A stretch of DNA of 7,625 nucleotides from Actinomycetales bacterium (GTDB taxonomy: Bacteria; Actinomycetota; Actinomycetes; Actinomycetales; Cellulomonadaceae). Below are positions 1 through 4,941 of this stretch, piece after piece; within the stretch, counting starts at the first letter, position 1, and each line of letters starts with the position of its first letter. The notes beneath the pieces were generated by a model. The model searched no databases. It saw only the letters and a program-made list of their open reading frames with translations, and had not been told where the DNA came from. A program made the translations under genes and the position numbers. The stretch spans positions 1-7,625 of the forward strand of contig JAATES010000139.1 of the NCBI GenBank assembly GCA_015655615.1, given 5' to 3'.

Positions 1-572
1 GGTTCACCACGGCCCTGATCGGCCTGTCTGAGCGTCTGGGCGTGAGTCTGGTCGCACGGGTCCATGGTGTGCCGATGGGCGTGCCACACACCCGGCCCGT
101 GTCCGTGACGACGAGTGGGACCCGGCCTGAACTGGTCGGCGGGCAGCGGACATGGTTCGACCGCGTGGTCCTGCCCGCGGGTGTCGGCAATCTGCTGGAG
201 TTCCGGCTCGGACAGCTCGGACGGGACGCCGTCGGCCTGGCCGTCCACGTGCCGCACTATCTGGCCCAATCGCGGTACACGCCAGCCGGTATCGCTCTGC
301 TGGAGCGGTTGCACGAGGTGAGCGGTCTTGCAGTCGATATGGCCGGGCTGACGGAATCGGCTGCACAGACCATCGATGAGATCGCGCTCCGGGTCGAGGA
401 ATCGGAGGAGGTCGCCACCGTGGTGCACGCGTTGGAGCGGCAGTATGACGCCTTCACTGCGACACGGGGCGGCGCCAATCTCCTGGCGGACGCGACCGAC
501 CTGCCGAGCGCCGATGAGCTGGCCGCCGAGTTCGAGAAGTTCCTCGCCGAACAGCGACCGGAGGGCGCGTGA
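1..572 (+). CDS. PAC2-family protein (proteasome-assembly-chaperone-like), 5' partial
   Basis: The reading frame is open from position 3 and ends at TGA 570-572; the true start is upstream of the window, so only about 189 C-terminal residues are visible. Visible residues 22-32 read GVPMGVPHTRP, followed by TRPELV, and later VPHYLAQ and LPSADELAAEFEKFLAEQ near the end. I recognise these as typical of the actinobacterial PAC2 (proteasome assembly chaperone) family, whose members are usually around 280-310 residues. The family shares a fold with eukaryotic 20S proteasome assembly chaperones, but the role of the bacterial members is not firmly established, so no reaction is assigned. An internal GTG at 42 is in frame but is not the start, because conserved sequence continues upstream of it. 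The gene converges on the minus-strand gene that ends at 627, leaving 54 bp with no clear terminator. Family assignment is fairly sure; function is unknown. Confidence 0.85.
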   Translation, partial: FTTALIGLSERLGVSLVARVHGVPMGVPHTRPVSVTTSGTRPELVGGQRTWFDRVVLPAGVGNLLEFRLGQLGRDAVGLAVHVPHYLAQSRYTPAGIALLERLHEVSGLAVDMAGLTESAAQTIDEIALRVEESEEVATVVHALERQYDAFTATRGGANLLADATDLPSADELAAEFEKFLAEQRPEGA

Positions 573-626
573 CCGGCGATCGGGCTCCTGGGTGACTACG
601 ACGGTGCCGACGACGGGTGCGTGGCG

Positions 627-1493
627 TCAGTTGTCGGTGAGCAGCGGTGCGGTGCTCGCTGCGCTGGGGAGGTCCGTGCCGACCAGTATGCGAGTGGGTG
701 CCGCCAGGGAACGCAGCTGGCGAGCCAGCGCTGGGCTGTGGATGACGCTGGACGGCGTCACCGTGTCGGGCTCCGGTGAGTCACGGGGTGCGGTGGTGGC
801 CGCCACCACGAGATTCCCGTACCCGCGGCCTCGGAGCAATGAGGGCTCAGCGATCAACGAGACCACCGCTCCCCGTCCGGCGAATGCCGTGTGAACGGAT
901 CGTACCTCGCGGCACGACAGGGTCAGCGGGGGGCGGTCGGCGACGTTCGCGAGATAGAGCCCTCCTGGCCGAAGCGTGCGCGCGACCTCGCGGTCGAATT
1001 CGACCGTCGACAAGTGTGCGGGCGTGACGTCAGGTGCGAAGGCATCACGGACGACGACGTCATAGCTCGCATCCCTCAGACTTGCGAGGATCTCTCGGGC
1101 GTCACCGTGGCGCAGCCGCAGCGCAGGGGAACGCGGCAAGTCGAACCAGGCGCGCGCGAGCTGGAGGAGCTCGGCGTCGACGTCGACCGCGAGCTGGCGT
1201 GATCCAGGCCGAAGGTGGTCGATCGCGCGTGCGAGCGTGCAGCCGGCGGCTCCGAGATGGAGCACGCGCAGGGGGCCAGGATCCAGCGACTGGATCACCG
1301 TCAGCATGACCTCGAGGTACTCGAAGCCGACATCGCCGGGGTCGCGGCGGTTGATGTACGAGCTCGGCACGCCGTTGACCAGCACGGTGACGGCTTCCGG
1401 GTCGTCGCGGCTGCTTTCGAGGGACACGGTTCCAGTCGTGGTCGGCACGGGTTCGACCGGATATGTCCGAGGGCCGCGCGAGGATGGGTTCAC
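627..1493 (-). CDS. Spermidine synthase-like (aminopropyltransferase-fold) protein
   Basis: This encodes a Rossmann-fold methyltransferase-like protein of the spermidine synthase superfamily. With the start used here (GTG at 1493, 288 residues), the nucleotide-binding loop LHLGAAG lies at about 78-84, the acidic end of strand 2 (AVDVDAEL) near residue 104, HGDARE near 130, and VVRDAFAPDVTPAHL at about 147-161, where D150 matches the usual catalytic-region aspartate. The classical GGGDGG loop and the YHE motif of true SpeE enzymes are absent, so the substrate may not be putrescine; no polyamine genes are nearby. An in-frame GTG at 1547 gives 306 residues. I prefer 1493 because GAGGA lies 9 nt upstream of it, while the longer form has no ribosome-binding site and adds only a basic, low-complexity leader. 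It is transcribed divergently from the predicted SOS unit and convergently with the PAC2 gene. Confidence 0.82.
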   Translation of the reverse strand: MNPSSRGPRTYPVEPVPTTTGTVSLESSRDDPEAVTVLVNGVPSSYINRRDPGDVGFEYLEVMLTVIQSLDPGPLRVLHLGAAGCTLARAIDHLRPGSRQLAVDVDAELLQLARAWFDLPRSPALRLRHGDAREILASLRDASYDVVVRDAFAPDVTPAHLSTVEFDREVARTLRPGGLYLANVADRPPLTLSCREVRSVHTAFAGRGAVVSLIAEPSLLRGRGYGNLVVAATTAPRDSPEPDTVTPSSVIHSPALARQLRSLAAPTRILVGTDLPSAASTAPLLTDN

Positions 1494-1554
1494 GGTCACG
1501 GTTCCTCGATCGAGGGAACGAGAGCGCTGGGACCGGGAGCGTGTCACGAAGTCG

Positions 1555-1584
1555 AGGGTACTGGGTGGCGCCAGGTGTTGACAG
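1555..1584 (-). promoter_or_regulatory. Possible leftward promoter for the spermidine synthase-like gene
   Basis: On the minus strand, CTGTCA (1579-1584) and TACCCT (1555-1560) are separated by 18 bp, giving 4 of 6 and a TANNNT match to the -35 and -10 consensus. Transcription would start about 55 nt before GTG 1493. The -35 overlaps the rightward TTGACA, so the two directions might compete. This is weak, pattern-only evidence. Confidence 0.25.
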
Positions 1585-1607
1585 GATTAGAACAGGTGTT
1601 CGAAGAT
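1578..1607 (+). promoter_or_regulatory. Predicted promoter of the SAV_6107-dinB unit
   Basis: A perfect TTGACA lies at 1578-1583. The best -10 at a usable distance is GAAGAT (1602-1607, 18-bp spacer), a poor match that keeps only the A at position 2 and AT at the end. The LexA-type palindrome sits between the two elements, as expected for an operator that blocks RNA polymerase. Transcription would begin near 1614, giving a very short leader before ATG 1627. Confidence 0.5.
1588..1603. promoter_or_regulatory. LexA operator (SOS box)
   Basis: The 16-mer TAGAACAGGTGTTCGA matches the Gram-positive/actinobacterial SOS-box consensus TCGAACRNRYGTTCGA at every position but one (A instead of C at 1589). 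The core GAAC-AGGT-GTTC (1590-1601) has perfect inverted half-sites. It lies directly downstream of TTGACA and 24-37 bp upstream of the likely start codon of a unit that includes the translesion polymerase gene dinB, a classic SOS-regulated function. LexA binding is inferred, not shown. Confidence 0.82.
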
Positions 1608-1626
1608 GGATGTGGAGGTGGTGAGG

Positions 1627-2154
1627 ATGACCGCGATGGAGACGATGTCAGCGGCAGTGACCCTGTCCGGCACCGGACCGGCACGGGCACCGCTTCCGCG
1701 AGCCGTGCGCGAGCTGATCGGCCGTGGCGACCGCGAACTGGCCACGGCGCGTACCTGTACGGATCCTGCTGTGGCTTTCAGCCATGCGCATCTGGCTGCA
1801 CTGCGATATGCCGGAGCCGTCATCGCCGCGAGGCCGACCGGATCCAGCCGGTCACGGGCGCGCTCCGCATGGGCGATGCTGGCGGCACGGGAACCGCGCC
1901 TGGCGGCATGGTCGGTGTACTTCTCCGCGGGCGCGGCCACCCGTGCTGCGGTGGATTCGGGACGATTCGATGCGGTGGTCAGCGACGAGGCGCTCGAATG
2001 GATCGATTCAGCGGAACGGTTCGGGTCCGAGGTGTGCGACCTGCTCGCAGGGCATGACGGACGGGGCAGGGTCATGCCGGCGGAGGATCAGGCGGCCCGC
2101 CCCGGAGCCGGCGGCCTCTCGGTGGAGCGGCCACTTGTGGCGCGTGCCTCATGA
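1627..2154 (+). CDS. SAV_6107-family HEPN domain protein
   Basis: This gene encodes a small alpha-helical protein (175 residues from ATG 1627) with the pattern I associate with the SAV_6107-type HEPN family of actinobacteria: a helix ending in DPAVAFSHAHLAALRYAGAVIAAR, then RSAWAMLA, EPRLAAWSVYFSAGAATRAAVDSG, and a closing helix around EWIDSAERFGSEVCDLL. No RxxxxH motif, the signature of catalytic HEPN RNases, is seen, so a binding role is more likely than nuclease activity. About 30 C-terminal residues look disordered. ATG 1606 would add 7 residues, but GGAGG at 1614-1618 is spaced 8 nt from ATG 1627, which therefore looks like the real start. Its stop overlaps the dinB start (ATGA), so the two are probably translated in a coupled way, under the LexA-type box just upstream. 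The family's function is unknown; a link to DNA-damage tolerance is inference from context. Confidence 0.8.
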   Translation: MTAMETMSAAVTLSGTGPARAPLPRAVRELIGRGDRELATARTCTDPAVAFSHAHLAALRYAGAVIAARPTGSSRSRARSAWAMLAAREPRLAAWSVYFSAGAATRAAVDSGRFDAVVSDEALEWIDSAERFGSEVCDLLAGHDGRGRVMPAEDQAARPGAGGLSVERPLVARAS

Positions 2155-3392
2155 GTGCGGGTCCGCGGGCAGAGCGGGTGCGGCGCGATTGGGGCGATGA
2201 CGACTCCGGTTGCGGCGTGTTGCACGTCGACATGGACGCTTTCTTTGCCTCGGTCGAGGTGGCGTCGAACCCTGCGCTGCGCGGCAGGCCGGTCATCGTC
2301 GGCGGTGCGGATCGCGCTGTGGTGCTCGCGGCGACCTATGAAGCGCGAGCCTTCGGGGTGCATTCGGCGATGGCGATGTCGGTGGCTCGACGGTTGTGTC
2401 CCCAAGCCATCGTGGTTCCCCCGCGGCAGGAAGAGTACCGGCGTGTGTCGCGGTCCGTGATGGCGATCCTGCATGACGTCACCGCGCTTGTCGAACAGGT
2501 CAGTGTGGACGAGGCCTACCTGGATGTCAGCGGTGCCCGACGGCGCGCCGGATCACCGGCGTCGATAGCCCGTCAGATCAGGGGCGCCGTCTATGACGCC
2601 CACGCGGTCACGTGCTCGGTGGGTATCGGTCCGTCGAAGCTCATCGCAAAGCTGGCATCGACCCACTGCAAGCCAGATGGCATGATGCTCGTCCCACGGG
2701 ATGCGGCCGTGGCATTTGTCCAGGCGTTGCCGGTGGGAGCGTTGCCCGGCGTGGGATCACGCACCCGGGAGGCCCTGGAGCGACGAGGGATCCGTGAGGT
2801 CGTGGATCTGGCTCACACAGAGGTGGGCGCCCTGCGGCAGTGGCTGGGCGCCCACGGGCCTCAGCTCTTCGACCTCGCCTGGGCGCGCGATCCGCGTCCG
2901 GTGACACCCGGCAGGGAGGAGAGCAGCATCGGCGCGGAACGGACATTCGACGAGGACGTCAGTGACCCGGTGCAGATCGACACCATGCTGGCGTCGTTGG
3001 CGGAACGCATTTCGGCCGCGCTCCGTGGCAAGGCGCTGGTCGGGAGGACTGTCGCGGTCAAGGTCCGCACTGCGGACTTCGCGACCTCGACACGATCGCG
3101 CACCATGGCGTCGGCGACCGACAGCACTCTCGAGATCCTGCGGATGGCGCGGGCGTTGTATGCGGATGTTCCTCGGCACGGACTTGCTGTGCGTCTCGTC
3201 GGAGTGCGAGTCGAGAGTCTGGAGCCTCGGGCGTCGGCATCCATGCAGGTCACCCTCGACGAGGCCGTGGCAGACGTCCCCGGCCGTACCCATCGCGTGG
3301 ATACGACCATCGACGATGTCAGAGAGCGCTTCGGGCGCAGTGCGATCAGTTCAGGGGCCGCAGTGCCGTCGCGAACTACCATCAGTGGGTAA
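2151..3392 (+). CDS. dinB: DNA polymerase IV (Y-family translesion polymerase)
   Basis: DinB copies past DNA lesions with low fidelity and no proofreading. Of 413 residues, the palm begins with HVDMDAFFASVE (25-36): D27 is the first metal-binding aspartate and F32 the position of the steric gate that excludes ribonucleotides. SVDEAYLDV carries the other catalytic acids, D120 and E121. CSVGIGPSKLIAKLAS precedes a helix-hairpin-helix thumb (LPGVGSRTREAL, from about 198), and the little-finger domain covers roughly 245-375. QVTL at 366-369 could be a degenerate beta-clamp-binding motif; no canonical one is seen at the very C-terminus. The leader WGDDDSGCGVLHVDMDAFF is shared with many actinobacterial DinB proteins and supports ATG 2151. 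No Shine-Dalgarno precedes it, and the ATG overlaps the upstream stop, so translation probably depends on the upstream gene. The upstream LexA-type box suggests DNA-damage induction. Confidence 0.96.
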   Translation: MSAGPRAERVRRDWGDDDSGCGVLHVDMDAFFASVEVASNPALRGRPVIVGGADRAVVLAATYEARAFGVHSAMAMSVARRLCPQAIVVPPRQEEYRRVSRSVMAILHDVTALVEQVSVDEAYLDVSGARRRAGSPASIARQIRGAVYDAHAVTCSVGIGPSKLIAKLASTHCKPDGMMLVPRDAAVAFVQALPVGALPGVGSRTREALERRGIREVVDLAHTEVGALRQWLGAHGPQLFDLAWARDPRPVTPGREESSIGAERTFDEDVSDPVQIDTMLASLAERISAALRGKALVGRTVAVKVRTADFATSTRSRTMASATDSTLEILRMARALYADVPRHGLAVRLVGVRVESLEPRASASMQVTLDEAVADVPGRTHRVDTTIDDVRERFGRSAISSGAAVPSRTTISG

Positions 3393-3399
3393 CTCGACC

Positions 3400-3405
3400 T
3401 ATCCT
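3400..3405 (+). promoter_or_regulatory. Possible -10 element for the DUF3040 gene
   Basis: TATCCT matches TANNNT and lies 41 bp before the GTG start, but no convincing -35 is found 16-19 bp upstream. The gene follows dinB by only 53 bp and could equally be read through from it. Confidence 0.25.
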
Positions 3406-3434
3406 GGGACTGCAAGGCGATTCCTATCGAGATC

Positions 3435-3440
3435 GGAGGT
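3435..3440 (+). promoter_or_regulatory. Ribosome-binding site fixing a GTG start
   Basis: GGAGGT is spaced 5 nt from GTG 3446. It decides the start of the DUF3040 gene, whose conserved N-terminus (MPLSEYEQRVLDQMER) begins exactly there. Confidence 0.8.
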
Positions 3441-3445
3441 GTCCC

Positions 3446-3823
3446 GTGCCTCTGTCCGAGTACGAGCAGCGGGTGCTGGATCAGATGGAGCGGTCGCTCA
3501 CGGGCGACGCCGAAGCGCCCGCGTCGGCGTCGCCGCGCAAGCGTCCAAGACCCGGTCTGCGCTACCTCCTGGTGGTCGTGGGCACCTTGGCGGGGCTCAC
3601 ACTGGTCCTGGTCGGCGCGATGACCGGGTACGTCCTGGTCGGAATCGCCGGATTCGTCGTCATGCTGGCCGCTGTGGTGGCTGTCTTCGGCAGGCCGCAG
3701 CACGACGACGGCCTGGCGGACCAGCCTCACGGCGCTAAGGGACGGGTGAAGCCCGCACAGTCGAAGTCCTGGATGACCCAGCTTGAGGCGCGCTGGGAGC
3801 GACGCAAGGACGGTCGTTCCTGA
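3446..3823 (+). CDS. DUF3040 small membrane protein
   Basis: This is a 125-residue protein of the actinobacterial DUF3040 family, recognised by its N-terminus MPLSEYEQRVLDQMERSL, typical of the family (MPLSExEQRxLEQME). A basic linker (about 30-36) is followed by two hydrophobic segments, about 38-59 and 60-82, separated only by a small-residue turn, giving a helical hairpin in the membrane with both ends probably cytoplasmic. The C-terminal 40 residues are polar and basic, ending in LEARWERRKDGRS. The function is not known. The family is frequently seen beside the dcw cluster, as here, but involvement in division is only guilt by association. It starts with GTG behind a strong ribosome-binding site, 53 bp after dinB, and is followed by a long non-coding region. 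Confidence 0.88.
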   Translation: MPLSEYEQRVLDQMERSLTGDAEAPASASPRKRPRPGLRYLLVVVGTLAGLTLVLVGAMTGYVLVGIAGFVVMLAAVVAVFGRPQHDDGLADQPHGAKGRVKPAQSKSWMTQLEARWERRKDGRS

Positions 3824-3975
3824 GACTGCGGAACCTCCCTGGTCTCCCCTCACCGGCGCATTCTTCTTGCCCTTGCGGTGTGCCCTCTTCACTCCGAGGC
3901 AGTCAGCCCCGGCCCACAGTCGGCCTCCGCTGACGTGCACTCAGGCCGAGGTCGGCGCCGGTCGCTGCTAGCCGC

Positions 3976-3991
3976 TCCACTTTCCTCCACC
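3976..3991 (-). repeat. Upstream inverted copy 1 of the MraZ-type motif
   Basis: TCCACTTTCCTCCACC here is identical to 4186-4201. Read on the minus strand it is GGTGGAGGAAAGTGGA, containing TGGAG-gaaag-TGGA with the same 10-bp step as the repeats in front of mraZ, whose GTGGGGGAAAGTGGA differs at one base. It points away from mraZ. Confidence 0.6.
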
Positions 3992-4000
3992 GCACGCAAA

Positions 4001-4025
4001 CGCCCCGGGCGCCGACGCCCGGGCG
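4001..4025. terminator. Strong GC hairpin, possible terminator
   Basis: CCCGGGCG (4004-4011) pairs perfectly with CGCCCGGG (4016-4023) across a CCGA loop, with two more base pairs beyond a bulged C. It lies about 180 bp after the DUF3040 gene. No T-run follows on the plus strand; on the minus strand only a short TTT follows. It may stop transcripts entering the mraZ promoter region or be part of a structured RNA. Confidence 0.4.
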
Positions 4026-4044
4026 AAGGCGACCTGCCTGTCCT

Positions 4045-4060
4045 CCGGTCCTGAGACCGG
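4045..4060. other. Small inverted repeat
   Basis: CCGGTC and GACCGG form a perfect 6-bp stem around the loop CTGA, 19 bp after the larger hairpin. No T-run follows. Its role is unknown. Confidence 0.3.
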
Positions 4061-4185
4061 CCCGACGGAGTCCTTTGCCGAGTCCTAGTCGCCTCACATC
4101 GTGCGCTCCGTCCTCACCGAGGGCCGCGATCACGTAGCACCGAGCGCTGTACGTGCCTGCCGCGCCCTCCTGCGCCTACAACTCA

Positions 4186-4201
4186 TCCACTTTCCTCCAC
4201 C
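4186..4201 (-). repeat. Upstream inverted copy 2 of the MraZ-type motif
   Basis: This is identical to 3976-3991 over 16 bp, exactly 210 bp away. The minus strand reads TGGGG-TGGAG-gaaag-TGGAT, i.e. two TGGNN units at a 10-bp step plus a third in between. Its centre is about 74 bp from the matching motif at the mraZ promoter. Confidence 0.6.
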
Positions 4202-4260
4202 CCACTGACCTGCTTATTTGAGTCATTTTATCGCCTTGATGCGGGAATCGACGCCAGAAG

Positions 4261-4295
4261 TGGGGGAAAGTGGAGTACTGTGGTGTCGCATGGTG
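4261..4295 (+). promoter_or_regulatory. MraZ-binding repeats (operator of the dcw operon)
   Basis: Four TGGNN units start at 4261 (TGGGG), 4271 (TGGAG), 4281 (TGGTG) and 4291 (TGGTG), each followed by a 5-bp spacer, so the period is exactly 10 bp. MraZ proteins studied in other bacteria bind tandem TGGGN-like repeats with 5-bp spacers in front of mraZ, which matches this spacing, position and orientation. The last unit ends 22 bp before the mraZ start codon. Autoregulation by the MraZ encoded downstream is inferred. Confidence 0.72.
4276..4281 (+). promoter_or_regulatory. Possible -10 element of the mraZ promoter
   Basis: TACTGT matches TANNNT and lies inside the MraZ-type repeats, so a bound repressor would cover it. 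No good -35 is present at 16-19 bp. The AT-rich stretch at 4211-4240 may instead hold the promoter, so the position is uncertain. Confidence 0.3.
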
Positions 4296-4302
4296 AGGAG
4301 AG

Positions 4303-4310
4303 GGGAGGAA
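4303..4310 (+). promoter_or_regulatory. Ribosome-binding site of mraZ
   Basis: GGGAGGAA lies 7 nt upstream of ATG 4318 and decides the start. The mraZ product therefore carries about 11 residues ahead of the [15 protein letters not shown] position, where many family members begin. Confidence 0.75.
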
Positions 4311-4317
4311 TAAGACG

Positions 4318-4782
4318 ATGGCAGATGTCTTCGCTGGCGTGCCCGGCCTGTTGCTGGGCACCTACACCCCCCGGCTCGACGACAAGGGCCGTCTGATCCT
4401 CCCCGCCAAGTTCCGCAGCCAGCTCGCCACGGGACTCGTCATGACCCGCGGTCAGGAACACTGCCTCTACCTACTGCCCCTCGACGAGTTCCAGCGGATG
4501 TACGACAAGATCCGCCAAGCGCCGATCACCAGCAAGCAGGCACGCGATTATCTGCGGGTGTTCATGTCAGGTGCGAGTCAGGAGCAACCCGATAAGCAGG
4601 GGCGGATCTCCATTCCCTCCCTTCTGCGGCAGTACGCGGCGCTTGACCGTGACGTGGCGGTCATCGGGGCTGGGACTCGCGTGGAGATCTGGGACCTGGC
4701 GGCGTGGGAGGACTACCTGGCGCGTACCGAAGGCGGGTACTCCGACACGGCGGAGGAGGTGCTGCCGGACCTACACCTGTGA
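4318..4782 (+). CDS. mraZ: Transcriptional regulator MraZ
   Basis: MraZ is a ring-forming DNA-binding protein that opens the dcw cluster and regulates its own operon by binding tandem repeats upstream. The 154 residues contain two AbrB-like (SpoVT/AbrB) half-domains. The first has [14 protein letters not shown] at 20-33 and the second [14 protein letters not shown] at 91-104; both keep the DxxGRxxxP signature of the DNA-binding hairpin. The family is usually a little over 140 residues. The excess here is an N-terminal extension before LLLGTYTP and an acidic C-terminal tail. ATG 4318 is supported by a strong ribosome-binding site and by an in-frame stop at 4294. Four TGGNN repeats end 22 bp upstream, consistent with autoregulation. 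The gap to rsmH is 159 bp on the same strand, and the genes are probably in one operon. Confidence 0.97.
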   Translation: MADVFAGVPGLLLGTYTPRLDDKGRLILPAKFRSQLATGLVMTRGQEHCLYLLPLDEFQRMYDKIRQAPITSKQARDYLRVFMSGASQEQPDKQGRISIPSLLRQYAALDRDVAVIGAGTRVEIWDLAAWEDYLARTEGGYSDTAEEVLPDLHL

Positions 4783-4941
4783 CTCGCCCGTTCCATGTGG
4801 CCTCCTCCCGCTCGCTCTGACGCACTTCCCCGGCGCCAGAGGGGTGGCGGTGGGAGACCAGAGGGAACCGGCGAACAGAGCGTCGATCATTTCCCGGCCG
4901 GCGGCCGGGACCATCCATAGGCACCACTGGGAGGAGGGCTG
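4783..4941. other. mraZ-rsmH intergenic leader
   Basis: These 159 bp have no open frame worth calling. They contain a perfect GC hairpin (4892-4910) and the rsmH ribosome-binding site (GGGAGGAGGG, 4929-4938). No clear -10/-35 pair was found. Confidence 0.5.
4892..4910. other. Perfect GC hairpin ahead of rsmH
   Basis: TCCCGGCC and GGCCGGGA form a perfect 8-bp stem with a GGC loop. No T-run follows, so it does not look like an intrinsic terminator. It ends 18 bp before the rsmH ribosome-binding site, where it could affect translation or mRNA processing; that role is inference. Confidence 0.45.

Larger units (their letters stand above)
3824..4317. other. Intergenic region upstream of mraZ, no convincing gene
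   Basis: These 494 bp contain short open frames on both strands, none with a recognisable product, and the minus-strand ones simply translate the repeated motif. What can be seen is two identical 16-bp motif copies (3976-3991 and 4186-4201), a strong GC hairpin (4001-4025), a smaller hairpin (4045-4060), an AT-rich island (4211-4240, about two thirds A+T in otherwise GC-rich DNA) and the MraZ-type repeats at 4261-4295. A small RNA between the motif copies cannot be excluded. Confidence 0.6.

Noticed and set aside
573..626. Terminator between the convergent PAC2 and spermidine synthase-like genes
   Set aside because: No stem-loop of useful length or T-run was found in these 54 bp.
1215..2057. 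Plus-strand open frame of 280 codons spanning the divergent intergenic region
   Set aside because: It runs opposite the spermidine synthase-like gene and out of frame over the HEPN gene, crosses the SOS box, and its product is a glycine/arginine-rich shadow.
2861..3940. Minus-strand open frame of 359 codons opposite dinB and the DUF3040 gene
   Set aside because: It is antisense to two recognisable genes, and its translation has no recognisable domain. Long antisense frames are expected in GC-rich DNA.
3903..4133. Short minus-strand open frame in the mraZ upstream region
   Set aside because: No recognisable product or convincing ribosome-binding site was seen; part of it merely translates the repeated motif.
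3976..4208. Possible RNase P RNA on the minus strand, because GAGGAAAGT resembles its conserved core
   Set aside because: The base after GAGGAAAGT does not continue as the conserved CCGG, the other universally conserved segments are missing, and the match is explained by the MraZ-type repeat.
4845..4855. TGGCG and TGGGA as a further MraZ site before rsmH
   Set aside because: The two units are 6 bp apart rather than 10 and do not form a periodic array.
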